A stretch of DNA of 64,000 nucleotides, taken from Cryptomeria japonica (taxonomy: Eukaryota; Streptophyta; Pinopsida; Cupressales; Cupressaceae). The stretch spans positions 341,112,717 to 341,176,716 of the forward strand of contig NC_081414.1 of assembly GCF_030272615.1 (NCBI RefSeq), read 5' to 3'. The translations under genes were made by a program, and so were the position numbers. Below, piece after piece: positions 45,001 through 57,333 of this stretch (its first letter is position 1; the number at the start of each line of letters is the position of its first letter). Under the pieces are notes generated by a model. It was not told the DNA's origin. It searched no databases and worked only from the letters and a program-made list of their open reading frames with translations.

Positions 45001-46141
45001 GAGAATCCTGATATCATGCTAAACCTTGGGTTGAGATGACTTAGTTTCATAGATGTTCCAGTGGACCTTTGTATTTGCTTCTATTATGTTTAGTTGGACC
45101 CTTTCCTATTCAGGGATCAATTATGTATTTATTAACCGATATGGTCGTTTGTATATTGCTTATGTTTGCCTTAATGGCAGGATTGTAAATGATATGAACC
45201 TTATGTATTCTTAACTTATTTAATGATCAGAGGGGTCTTGCAGTTGAGCAGACCCAAAGATGTAGCCCTTTAGGGGTGAACTCCAATATCAATTTGGTGT
45301 TATGTGATGCTTATGTTCTTATGTTTTCCTTTTTAGTTTCTTTCATGTATGGATGACATTTTGGTAAGATGTATAAAGGGGATTAGATGAAATTAATTGT
45401 AAATGCATGTATGCAATCGTCTTTTAAATATAGTAGATTGGAACATGAAAGAATGTAGTTTTAATTTACAGACTGTATTCAATTATTGTTAATAAAATAA
45501 AGTATGAATGGAAAGATCTCATTAGTTTATGATGAAATTAAAGTACATTATGGAACTATATGAATGGCATGTGTTTAATGTAAAATTGAATATAATGAGT
45601 GGTTAAAAATTATTGGATGAACTCACCATGGTATCTATATTATTAACCTTAATGGATGAACTCATCATGTTATCTAAATTTTAACTCTAATGGATGAACT
45701 TCATTATGTTATCTACATTTTAACCTTAATAAATGAACTTCATCATATTAGCTATATTTTAACTATAATAATTTAACGTCCTCATGTTATCTATGTTTTA
45801 ACTTTAATGGGTAAATTTCCTCATGTTAGCCTCATCTTCAACCATAATGGATGAATGCATCCTATTATCTATAATTTTAATTTACTGAACATGAAATTAA
45901 GAACATGAAATTAAGTTAACTTGCTTGATCTGATCAAATGTCGTGAGTTGAGTTAGATGTTAAGTTAAGTAATCACGTTGGGAAGCTCCTTAGGTATTGT
46001 TTAGTCTTCCGTTGTGTTATCTAAGCTTTTGATAACTCATTATATCATTATGTTGTGTCTTATTTATTTATTTTTAAATATTTGTACTCCATTTGTGTGT
46101 TTTAGCTTTATCTCTTTGGGGTTTCCTGGCGGGGCATTACA
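42012..46141 (+). repeat. 5' LTR of element D (4.1 kb)
   Basis: Notable parts are a GC-rich block at about 43640-43940 built of GTGGCCGCAAGGTC-like words, very AT-rich stretches at 42540-43040 and 43950-44450, and a tandem array of about 41-bp units at 45610-45890 (TAATGGATGAACTCATCATG and variants, each with TTATCTA and TTTTAAC). Open frames at 43549-43868 are only translations of the GC-rich block. Confidence 0.9.
45610..45890 (+). repeat. tandem array of about 41-bp units within the D 5' LTR
   Basis: About six or seven degenerate units read GGATGAACT-CATCATG-TATCTA-TTTTAAC-CTAAT. The same array occurs in the 3' LTR at about 53045-53320, so it predates insertion. The stem-like symmetry of TGAACTTCATCA may allow small hairpins. 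Confidence 0.8.
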
Positions 46142-46143
46142 TT

Positions 46144-46156
46144 TGGTATAAGAGCC
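46144..46156 (+). other. element D primer binding site (tRNA-Met-like)
   Basis: TGGTATAAGAGCC, two bases after the LTR end, differs by one base from the standard TGGTATCAGAGCC. Confidence 0.8.
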
Positions 46157-49100
46157 CATGTTGCAAACACTGGGATCTCTGGTTTCGCTTGTGGCCTTAG
46201 TTGGTGTGAGGTGTATCGACCTTATGTGTAATTATCTCCTATTTGAGTTTTTTTTTTGTGAGAGAAAGATTGTGACTTATTGAACTCTTGTGTGAGCCTT
46301 ATGACACTTATGTGTTTTAGATAATAAAGGGTCTATGGGTTTGAGGTTCAAATTGGTTATTGAGACAAATAAAATTGTATGTTTACATTAAAGAATTCTC
46401 CATGTGTTTCATAGGAGTAACATAATTAAATTCTATCTTAAGGTGCATTCATATGCGAATAGTTGAATTATGTGAAACTGCTTTGTTTGTAAAAGAAGTA
46501 TCAAAAGGGAACATGTTATAGTAGCTTCGAGAGTGTATTAATGTGTTCCATGAAAGATTGTTTTATGTGCTTCTTTAAACCAGTTGATTGAGGATCTATT
46601 TTAGCAATGCTCCATTGAACTTGCCTTTGGATATATGTAATTGCCTTATTATGTTTAGAAAGTGTGAATGAAAAGCTTGTTTGGTGTGAATGCATTAATG
46701 TGTATTATTTAGTTGATAGTTCCTCCTCTACCTTCTTATCGTAGTATGCTTTTTAATGATAGGTTGCAAATTATGATATTTTTTGTATTGAACTAAGACT
46801 AGTGAGTGCTCGCATGAGATCTTGCATTATCGATAAGATTACCTATTTTGATCTTTGATGTTTGGAAAACTAGAACATTCTGTTGCAACCATAATAATTG
46901 GAAATGTCATGTTAGGCTATTTGGAATCCTCCTAAAATGGTAGCGAAATAAAAACCATGCAATTAAAATGATAGACTTATAGTGAGAAATTTTAGCTTGT
47001 AGTGTGATCTTGTTGATCTTGTGTCTTTGTAGGAAATAGTTTGATTATCAAACTCTCTTTTCCTTCTCTTTGCCTAAATCATAAGATTTTTAGAAATGCC
47101 ATTAAGAATGCATTGATTTAAAAAGAATTTTTATAACGCATATAAAATTGTATATTTACTTTTGGGCTGCTTATGGAAAGATGAAAGTCTTAAGCTTTAG
47201 AAAGAAAATTGCATAGTTACTAATGTGAATACAAATGCTTAGTGGAATTAGAGAAAGATATAGGAATGATGTTATTTCCTTATGGTGAATTGTTAGGAAT
47301 TTTAGTTCTTGTATCTAGAATAAATTTTATTCAGTTATTCATGTGGGAAGCATAATTAAGACCTTCCTTGAGTAGATGATAGCATACTGAAAAGTACTCC
47401 CCGTAAATGTTACTAGACCAGTATTGGTGTATTCGTGTGTATTGTAAGAAACCAATACTTATTATATGTGCCCATGGATTGGTGAAGTAATCAACCATGG
47501 AGGATATGTTTACTTATGGGTATGGGAATACCATACTATTTATGTGTTGTTGCATGCTTGTTACCTTACTGAGTGCCAACCTACGAGTTATTGATAAGTC
47601 AATATGTGAAGGGGTAGTATTATAAGTCACCATTCCTTGAATAGTATGGATCGGCATATGAGTAATGTTAGCGCGAAGTGACTTAGCTTCTCTATTTTGA
47701 GGAAAAATATAGTTATATAATGAAACTATATTAAAGGTGTACTCAATACTTTCCCTTTTGATGAACCAATTTATAAGGTTTATGTGTGCCAGCCTATTCC
47801 TCTCCTTTATTTGAGCATATTGATGGCAGTTCTCGAGCATAGTGATAGTGCATCTTAGAGGACCTTTTGCCTTGTCTTCATGAAAGGTATGTTATTTTCA
47901 TATGAGTTGCCAATTGGCCAGCGTTGGCAGACATGTGGGTGTACCTTAGCCATGTATACCTTTGGCTTATGGCAAGTATCCTGAGAGGTATGTCACTATG
48001 CAGGGTGTGACCTGCGCGTGCCCTTTTCCATGAGGTACACTGCCATGTGGGATACATCCATTGCATGCCTTTTTCACTTGGAGTATTGCCATGTTGTGTT
48101 GAGACACAATGCAGGATGTAGTAGACATTGCCATGCAGCCTACCGACTGGTTTAGGGTAGAGTCATGCCGCGTGACGATGTGATGCAAGGTGATGTCAAG
48201 GTGCACACTGCTATGCCATGTGGATGTGTGACTAGGCCACACCACATGATGAGCTACTATAATAGCTAGATGATTGTTCCTTCCTTCCTCATTGGTGGCT
48301 AGATGCTAGTCACCTAGTGATGTTATGTGCACTTATGATATTCTTATTTATTTCCTTGTGGACCAACAATTTATTTTATTTTGACCTTGAAGGTTTAGCC
48401 ACGATCTTGCAATCTTTTTCTTACTTGATTTGGTGTTGCAAATTTTGGATTATTTTCTTGCCTTATTGTTGGAATTGATGATTTATTATCTTTATTCATT
48501 TGTACTTTGGTGGCCAAACTAGTTTATCCTTATTGTTTTTGTATGCTGGTCTTGTGTTGAAATGTGAAATTCCTCTCCAAGGACATATGAGATGTTCTTG
48601 GTAGAGTGTGTATGAGGAAGTAGATGTAGGGAACCTTGAGAATGGGGGTATGTGAGGCTATGAAATAGCTAGGATCCACTACCTACCTATGTGTGGTGAC
48701 TATCTCTTGGAGGCTAACCACCTTGCACAACAAGGGATGTTCACAAGGGTCTTGTATGGAAGGTAGCACCGCTATGGTGTACCCTAGCACCATCAAGCCC
48801 TTGAGTGAGATGTTGGATATTTATGATCATGTTTTTGTTCTGAGATCAGACATAGAGATGTTTATTTGTGCATATTATCTATAACTGAGCATTAGACATG
48901 CTCACTTGTGGCCCATTGAGTTGTGCATTCCAATTATATGGATGGTTATTATGTGTAATCATGGAGTAAATTGTGTTATCTTGTCACTATGTTATGGGAC
49001 ACAGTCATTGGAAAGGTTCTTATATGCCTGGAAAGTGTAAACAATTGAGTTATTTACATTGCTCTTATTTATTGAAAGTTAACTTGGTTGTAGAAATTGA

Positions 49101-49496
49101 TATTTGAAGCTAGTTCTATGGATAAAGTTTTGTGAAAAAGATGTATTAGCAAAGGAAATTGATCATGATGGAATGTTTTCTTGTCATATTTGGTAGATGA
49201 GTATGGTAATTGTTGTCTACCTCTTTTAATGCTTTGATTTGGTGTGATGAAAGGAAGAAAAATTTTGTTTCTCTGCTATGATTATAGATAATTCCCAGAA
49301 TGTTATAAGAAATGTAGGGATTTAGATGCATCTTGTCAATGGATGATGACATTCATAGAGAATTTAGCAATAATGTTTCAATTATTTGTGAAAAGATTCA
49401 TATGTGAAAATTGATATTTGTTAAATGAGTTTCAGGGCTAATGCGTGTTGCTTGTTCTCCGTCTAGCCTTACGACTTCTAGGAGTAAGTCAGAACC
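46157..49496 (+). other. element D interior, non-coding
   Basis: There is no frame over about 110 codons and no retroelement motif on either strand. The part 47860-48260 is less AT-rich and repeats TGCCATG (for example near 48031, 48080, 48130, 48213) in a loose pattern, suggesting a decayed minisatellite. The remainder is AT-rich. Either coding sequence was lost, or the element is a LARD that never carried any. Confidence 0.7.
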
Positions 49497-49508
49497 TAGG
49501 GGGGAGGA
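49497..49508 (+). other. element D polypurine tract
   Basis: An AGGGGGGAGGA run directly precedes the 3' LTR and sets the element's plus orientation. Confidence 0.8.
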
Positions 49509-52500
49509 TGTAGTGCCCCTACCCTAGTCAGCTTTGTAAAACCGGTTTGACCTTAGTTGACTTTTTGTGAGGTATTCTTGGATGGTTGATTTACCATTAT
49601 GTAATGTTGTAGTCAAATATTATGATTATTGTGTGTACCTGTTAATGTGCTTTCGCATCGATTCTTATGTAAGTTTATTATTTCTCCTATTTCATGTTAT
49701 TAATCTCGGGTTAACACTTTCATTAAGTATATATATGTATGCATGTATGACTCTTGGTTGCAGGAGACTTCAGGTAAAGTTCTGTATGGGTGCGAGGTTT
49801 GTCTCCTCCTGGATTTGCAGGTATGAGTGTACCTCTTTGGTCCTTAGAATTTGGATTAGGTGGTCGTAAAACCCTCATTTTACCCTAGTCATGCTCAAGT
49901 GAGTGTCATCGATGGTCTGTCATTTTTCCTTTTCATTTGGGTTTGCAGGTTGTGTATTTTGTTGGCTTTCTTGGGTTGCGTTCTTTGCGTGTGGTAAAAT
50001 TGAGTATTTAATTTGATTTAATGTGTTCATTTACGCATTAGTAATTGAGGAACTAAATTAAAAAGGTTTCTTTTATGTGATTAATCATTAATTAAAAAGA
50101 TAACTCTATTTATGTTTGTAACAAGTTCGATTTAATGGTTAGTTTTAAATAATGAATTTATTCAGTTTATGCATTTTGAAAGGAAAGATTTAAATTTATT
50201 CGAAATAGAAATAATTTAATCTCTTTTGCATTTTGGAATAGAAAGGTTAATTTTAATTATTTAAGAAAATCAATTTTAATTAGAAAAGCATGTTGAATAT
50301 ATATATTTGATATAGTGTGAAAAATTGATTTTGGGATTTTATTTTAATTAAAAATATTCTACCCTCATTAATATTGTGAAATATAAATGTTAGCTTTGTT
50401 AATATTGAGAAAATTAAAATTAAATGAGGGAGAGAAGCATTTTGATTTTTAATTAGAAAAGCAAGTTTAGAATGTTTGAATAGTTGAAAAGAATGATTTT
50501 TCATTTTATTAAAGATGTTTAAAATTCAAAATCAATAGATTATGTCAAATATTGTTCCATTTACCCTAGGTTTGAAAATATTTTTGGGGGATTATTTTTG
50601 GAGAGCATTTTTTTTGGAAACATTTTTTTGGAGAAGGATTTTTTGGAGGAGATTTGGGCATTTTGGGAAGGAAGGATTTCTTGAGTTGCGGGTTGGGCTC
50701 TTCATCAGATCTTTCTGTTAAAAAAAAAAAGAAAAAAAGGGTTTGGATGTTCTTCATGCAGTTTTGTTTTAAATTCTCCATTGAATGCCCTCAAGATTAA
50801 GATTCATAGTGGAAATTAGTTAAAGGTTGGCTGATTTTTTGAATCATTGTATGAGAAATGAGCTTCTTTATGCCCAAAATTTGCCTATTTGAAAGTTATT
50901 CAACAAAGATTGTGTATTTGGATAACCATGAGCATTTTGGAAATTTTATTTTAGCCTTTGTATGAGGCTGTGGATTAATGAAACTGGGGTTTTATTTTAT
51001 TATCTTTTGAGGTTTGTATCATGTAAAAATAAAACAAAATATAGTAATTCAAAACGATTTTTATTTCTAAAAATGAATTTTTATTTTCATTGGGCGGATT
51101 TTTTTGGGGGGGCTTTGGAGGGGGGGAGCCGAAGCTCAACCCTTGCCCGTCCCTTCCCTTCTGCCCGCAGAGCCGCTGGGAGCTCTGTGACCCCAGTGGC
51201 CATAGAGGTCTATAGCCACCGTGTGGTCGCAAGGTCCTGCGACCCTGCGATGGCCGCAGGTTTCCTTGCATCCACTATGTGGATGCTAAGGGACCTGCGT
51301 CCACCGCAGCGGCCGCAATCCCACGGCTAGGGCATGATCGCCCCACTCTCGTGGATGGGAGGTGGGCCCGTGGCTGCCCTCATTTTTTTTTTAGTTTTTA
51401 TTTAGTTTTTTTTTTAATATTAAATTTAAAGTTTTTAAATATAGTTTTTAATTATTTATTAATTATTATTAATATATATTTTATTAATGAAGATATATAT
51501 ATATATATATATAAATATTTATTTTGAAAATTGTGTATTATTAAATTATTAATTGTTTATATTTTATTAATCGGGGATTAATAAATATATAATAATATTT
51601 AATTTTGGTATTTGTCTTAATGAGGAAGTATCTTTTTGGAAATAGATAGAATATTATTTTAATTGGAAAATTTTTGAAATAAAATATATTTACCATTTGG
51701 TAATATTTTTTAAATATTATATCATTCAAGAATATATTATTATTGGATTTGAATGACAATAGGTCATCGGGGAATTTTAGAAATGAAAACACTATAGTAT
51801 TTGAAGAATTGAAAAATGAAATATTTTATCATTGGATATTTTGAGAATTTAAATGATATACTATTGGAAATATGGGAAATTTAATATGTATTGTTTGGAA
51901 GATTGGGGAGTTAATGATATTCTCAATTAGTAAAGTAAATGGTTTAGTTTATATTTTTCCTCTGTATTGAGAAATTGACAAATGGACTATTGCAACTATG
52001 GGATTGTATTCATCTTGTAATGGTGATTTTTCTGTTAATATATTTTTTGAAAACTTAGATCATTCAGATATCTGGAATGAATTTTATGTTTAAATCAATA
52101 TGGGAAAAGATTGTCTCTATCGGGTTATGTCCTTGATTTCGAATCTTGATTGTTTTCGTGTGCTAGTTGCTTTCGAGCCTGTCCTTTGTGTGGGTGTTAA
52201 ATATTGGTTTGTGGTAGGCCCTAGCTAGTCAGGTCTCTAGTTAGAGCACCGTCAGTCAGTGCACCTTGTATGAAATCTAATTTGACCAAGTGAGTAATCC
52301 TACCCTATTAAACTACGTATGCTCAACCTTGGGTATTCTTGGGTTTTAGGATTTTGTTTGAATATGTTTCACTAGTATGTTGTTGTGTTGCCCTTGATTG
52401 GAGCTCTTTTGTGGGGTTGTCCATTTGCCTATTCCCTTGTGAGAATCCTGATATCATGCTAAACCTTGGGTTGCAATGACTTAGTTTTGCAGATGTTCCA

Positions 52501-53594
52501 GTGGACCTTTGTATTTGTTTCTATTATGTTCAGTTGGACCCTTTCCTATTCAAGGATCATTTATGTATTTATTGAGCGATTTGGTCATTTGTATATTGGT
52601 TATGTTCACCTTGACGGCAGGATTGTAAATGATGTGAGCCTTATGTATTCTTAACTTATTTAATGATCAGAGGGGTCTTGCAGTTGAGCAAACCTGGAGA
52701 TGTAGCCCTTTAGGGGTGAACTCCGATATCAATTTGGTGTTATGTGATGCTTATGTTCCTATATTTTCCTTTTTAGTTTCTTGCATGTATGGATGGCATT
52801 TTGGTAAGATGTATAAAGGGGATTAGATGAAATTAATCGTAAATGCATGTATGCAGTCATCTTTTAAATGTAATAGATTGGAACATGAAAGAATGTAGTT
52901 TTGATTTGCAAATTATATTCAATTATTGTTAATAAAATAAAGTATGCATGGAAAGATCTCATTAGTTTATGATGAAATTAAAGTACGTTATGGAACTATA
53001 TGAATGACATATGTTTAATGTAAAATTGAACGTAATGAATGGTTAAAAACTAATGGATGAACTCATCATGGTATCTATATTATTAACCATAATGGATGAA
53101 CTCATCATGTTATCTAAATTTTAACTCTAATGGATGAACTTCATTATGTTATCTACATTTTAACCTTAATAAATGAACTTCATCATATTAGCTATATTTT
53201 AGCTATAATAAATGAACGTCGTCATGTTATCTATGTTTTAACTTTAATGGGTAAATTTCCTCATGTTAGCCTCATCTTCAACCATAATGGATGAACACAT
53301 CCTATTATCTATAATTTTAATTTACTGAACAAATTATATCCTGGTTTAAAGTAATAACATGAAATTAAGTTAACCTGTTTGATCAGATCAAATGTCATGA
53401 GTTGAGTTAGATGTTAAGTTAAGTAATCAAGTTGGGAAACTCCTTAGGTATTATTTAGTCTTCTGTTGTGTTATCTAAGCTTTTGATAACGCATTGTATC
53501 ATTATGTTGTGTCTTTTCTTTTTTATAAAAACATTTTCACTCCATTTGTGTGTTTTAGCTTTATCCCTTCGGGGTTTCATTGTAGGGCATTACA
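49509..53594 (+). repeat. 3' LTR of element D (4.1 kb)
   Basis: It matches the 5' LTR along its full length, including the GC-rich block (about 51090-51390), the AT-rich stretches and the 41-bp array (about 53045-53320). Differences are scattered substitutions and small indels, for example a TATATATA expansion near 51490 and loss of about 50 bases near 50718. Confidence 0.9.
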
Positions 53595-54205
53595 CATCTC
53601 TCTCCCTCTCTCTTTCTTTAAGGATCCACTATTTTGTATGTTCTAGATCATGTGAGTTTTATTGCTTGATGTCATTCCTTCTATGGAATTGTTGTTTTTC
53701 ACTCAAGGGTTCTCTCCTCTACAAGAGGTGTAAGTCCTTGACTATAATATCTTTCACACTTGGTAATGTACATCTATAATAAATTCACCAATCCCCATTG
53801 GGATAGAAAAGTGAGTCATCCTTCATCAAGAACCCCTTTCACCTAGCAATAGGATGAAGGATTGAATTCTTGTTCTCTTTTGTGCTTCATTCTAGCAGAT
53901 GTTATATTTGTCTAAGACAACTCCTCTTGGAGGTAGATATCTTTTGAGAAAATATCTCTTCTCCTCCAAGGATCTCATTTACACTTATAGCAAGATATCT
54001 ATTTTTCACCTATCTTATCCTTTCTTGAAGATTATTCCCTCTCTTGCTTTGATTTATGACATTTTTGAATGATGGATATCTTCTTGGTGTTGAAGGAAGG
54101 TATCCTTATTCTACTTTCTTTAAGATATCACCATTAAACTACCTTGACATCTTAAGGGGGGGCAACCACACTGCTCTTTTTGTATTATATTTCTCTCGTG
54201 CATTG
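53595..54205 (+). other. element C interior between D and E
   Basis: Pyrimidine-rich start (CTCTCTCCCTCTCTC), then AT-rich sequence with no motif. Short frames at 53468-53779 and 54056-54283 show no recognisable domain. It probably belongs to element C, since it lies between two insertions into it. Confidence 0.5.
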
Positions 54206-54408
54206 TATCCCTTATACAGTGGGTCATTGCCAAAACAAGATGTCACCACTTTTCCCTTATACAATGGGTCATTCTTAGAATGAGATATCACCACTTTTAC
54301 ATTATATAGTTGGCAATTCTTAGAATGAGATGTCGCCACTTTTCTCTTATATAGTGGGTCATTCTAAGAACGAGATGATGCCAATTTTTCCTTATACGAT
54401 GGGTCATT
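54206..54408 (+). repeat. tandem array of about 46-bp units
   Basis: Four and a half units of CCCTTATACAGTGGGTCATT plus AGAATGAGATGTCACCACTT with substitutions. Element E interrupts the fifth unit just after GGGTCATT. The array may be a feature of the element C interior. Confidence 0.85.
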
Positions 54409-57287
54409 TGTTGGCATTTTTGTTGTCATTGATGTCAACTAGTATAGGATGACTATCGGTAGAAGAGATGTTCATGCAACACTATCATGCAGGAGTACAA
54501 GATGAGACATCTTTGATATCACCTTGTGTTGCAGAACACAGGTAAGGAAGAGAATGTCATTCAGAGGAATGATCACTAGAGTCACTAGTACACAAGTTAC
54601 TACCTAACTTGTGTGGATGAAATGGTAAGGTTACCGGTACAATTTATCATTGGTAAGGAGAGTATTACAACTGGTAAGTGAAGTGTTGACAATAAGCAAG
54701 ATGCTTGGATGTTGATTGTGATGAAGAGGCATAATGTTATCTAAATCACATCAACACCAAAGGAGAAGAATGAACAGGTCACCGGTATGTTGTGCGGTTG
54801 TAGAATAGCAAGACTCCCACTAGATAAGAGATGCAATCACCATGTGAAGATATGTCAACACTTATCCTTCTAGAGATCTACATTGTTGTTTTGGTACTAT
54901 GGTTATATTGGTTTACTATTGAACCAACACATTGTGTTCACTAGCAAGGTCAGTGACCTATGCATAGTCACTGGTATATGCTCACCGACAGGTTATATGG
55001 CTCACTGGCACTGATGATGACTTGGTATCATTTGGAGATCACTTGATTATGTCAAAGACATGTTCCAGATACTTGGTTTTGGTGTTCTAGTTATTGATCT
55101 AATCGGGTTGACATATTTGTTGCTATCAACAGATAGGTCTAGGTTGTGGACCAGTATATGTTATGTATTCTAGATCAGCATGACACGTTATGGAAATGAT
55201 TTATTGATTGGATATTGTTGCAAATGTATTGATCTGACATGTTGTATCGAATCAAGACTTATTTGTAATTGATTTAATTGTAATATTCTTAGTGAGTCAA
55301 CCTACACATTTGGTATTAGGTTTTGTATAAATGTGAGATCTCATTTGTGAGATGAAGTGTGGTAGTGTGTTATGGTATTGTAATTTGGTATATGTGAATA
55401 TTGAAGATCATATGAGCAAATCATAGAGTGAATCAAGAAGTTATCATTTGAAGGTTGAAGGAAGATGTTTATCAGAGCTTAAATCGGTACTGAATCCAAC
55501 ATTGCAGATGCACTTTGAAGCAATACATTATTATAGGATTTAACCATCCTATTGTAGTCATTGTGACTCCCATTTGAGCAGTGTGCTCTAGGCAGTTGGC
55601 CTTTCTGCATGTGTAGACCCTATTTGTATACAAATACTATCTGAAGTAGTATCATTTGATTATGGGTAAGGTTTCCCACTATGATTTTCCCCTTAAAGGG
55701 TTTCCACATCAAAAATCTTTGTATTATGTTTTGTGGATGTTGTTTCTCTTTTTGTTCCATGCATTAAGTTTCATCAGTATTGATATACTTTGTTAATCTG
55801 TTTAACCATCATTAAGTTTGGTTTACCGGTATTAAGTTGGATTAATTGATAATAGGTTGAAATTCATTGACAACTGATTCAGGCCCCCCCTCTTAGTTGT
55901 CCTTTTGGTTTCTAACAGAGCTTATCTCCTATTATGCATAATGTGCATTATATTTTTGTGAGATAAGGAAGAAGAGGTAAAGCCAATTGTTTGAAGGCTC
56001 ACACCAGATCCACCGGTGAAACAAAGGAATGCCTCAAATGCATGAAATCAGGGTTATGCACTGGACCAACAGAGAAGGCATGTTGGGATGCCATTGCAGA
56101 TGAAAAGTGATGGGTTTTTCACTTTGACAAACCGCTTGAGATATAGTCCAAGCCGATCGGGGAGAAGGAAAGGGTGAGCAGATTTAGACAAAGGAAAATG
56201 ATCGGATTGAAAATGGATTCTATTGAAAGTTGATGACATGGTGTCATCAAGAGTGTTTACACATTTGTAAGTCCACTAGTAATATGGACAAGGTGCAAAT
56301 GCAAAAGAGTTACCACACTTTATGAGAATGAGCATGCTATGGATAGACATGTCTAGTGACTGGTTAAGGTGTTCCATCAACAATTCAGCAAAGAGAAGAC
56401 ATGAAGGTTAACCAATAAAATGTGAGGTACCGATAGGGTTAGTAAACAAGCAAAAAAGAAGAACCGGTTGAGTGGTTGGTCAATGATCCTGTTCATACTG
56501 ACATAGATGATCTAGTAGAGGTGGAGGTCGACATCGATGCAACATAAAGATGAAGTGGAAAGCTCACAGAGGTCGGTGAAGTGTTGTGTATGGATAGGTT
56601 TTTCTACAGGAGTGCATTTAATTTGGATCCCATTATTTGTGGATCAGATCAAAAGAGTGTGGCTCGAGGAATAATGAATAATGAAGAAAAGTCACAGAGT
56701 TATTGGCACCTGAATCAAAGCAAGGTAACTGGTAAGTGTAAACCGGTAAAGCAGCAACAGAGAGAGGTGAACCAATGTATCAGAGAAGTTGTCTCACCAG
56801 AAGACTGAAGTCTATGAAATGGTTACAATATTTATTTGTAATAGTATGACTAATTTTGTATTTGATGCTATCATTGTGATCACTGAGTTGTAGTTCAATG
56901 CAGGGGTTGTATCTCCTTTGGGTTGTAGCCCATAAACAAGTTAGGGGTTGGTGCTCCTTGGGTTAGTGCCCTAAATCAGGGGTTGGTTCTCCTTGGGTTG
57001 GTGCCCTAAATATTATAATCAGAGATTCATTGTGAGGCTGGATTGGAGCAGTAGACTTCAACAACATTGCTTACCGAAGTTTTTCCCATCTTCGTTTTTC
57101 CTTGTACATATTGGTGTTATGTGATGTCCCTTTGTGTGTGTTTGCATTTGTGTTTAGTCTCCTCACTAACCGGTAAGTTTGTATTCATTTACATCTGTTA
57201 ATCAATATAATCTCATAATTATAGTTAAAGGGAATAGTTTGAGAACCACTGATTCACCCCCCTCTCAGTGGTGCATTGTGTCTAACA
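54409..57287 (+). repeat. 5' LTR of element E
   Basis: TGTTGGCATTTTTGTTGTCA to GTGTCTAACA. It matches 60665-62987 at both ends, but the block at about 54853-55917 has no counterpart in the 3' LTR, which has about 120 different bases there (61107-61228). Three GGGGTTGGTGCTCCTTGGGT units lie at 56903-57014. Confidence 0.85.
54853..55917 (+). mobile_element. LTR-like block inserted in the E 5' LTR (possible solo LTR)
   Basis: It begins TGTCAACACTTATCC and ends with a typical copia LTR tail here: GGGTTTCCACATCAAAAATC, then GGCCCCCCCTCTTAGTTGTC and TTTCTAACA. A TATAAAT box lies near 55327. It is absent from the other E LTR. The flanking 5-mers (AGATA, GAGCT) do not match, so the insertion was accompanied by a deletion, or the left boundary is wrong. 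Alternatively the two E LTRs come from recombined elements. Confidence 0.5.
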
Positions 57288-57289
57288 AC

Positions 57290-57302
57290 TGGTATTAGAG
57301 CC
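57290..57302 (+). other. element E primer binding site (tRNA-Met-like)
   Basis: TGGTATTAGAGCC lies three bases from the LTR end and differs by one transition from TGGTATCAGAGCC. Confidence 0.88.
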
Positions 57303-57333
57303 TAGGTTCCCTGTTTATCAAGCTTTCTCTCAC

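Larger units (their letters stand above)
42012..53594 (+). mobile_element. element D: large LTR retrotransposon derivative with non-coding interior
   Basis: LTRs are 42012-46141 (4130 bp) and 49509-53594 (4086 bp), both TGTAGTGCCCCTAC... to ...GCATTACA. A tRNA-Met-like primer site follows the first LTR and a purine tract precedes the second. The flanking 5-mers are GATCT (42007-42011) and CATCT (53595-53599), one mismatch. The interior (3367 bp) has no gag or pol frame. Very long LTRs with a non-coding interior match the class called LARDs. By eye the first 320 bases of the two LTRs differ at roughly one site in ten, so it is old. Confidence 0.9.

Noticed and set aside
47514-47840. A 108-codon minus-strand frame in the element D interior
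   Set aside because: No recognisable motif and single-occurrence. The length is not remarkable for the number of frames examined.
54204-54408. A CRISPR-like array at the 46-bp repeats
   Set aside because: The units are contiguous and degenerate without unique spacers, and the context is a plant retroelement.
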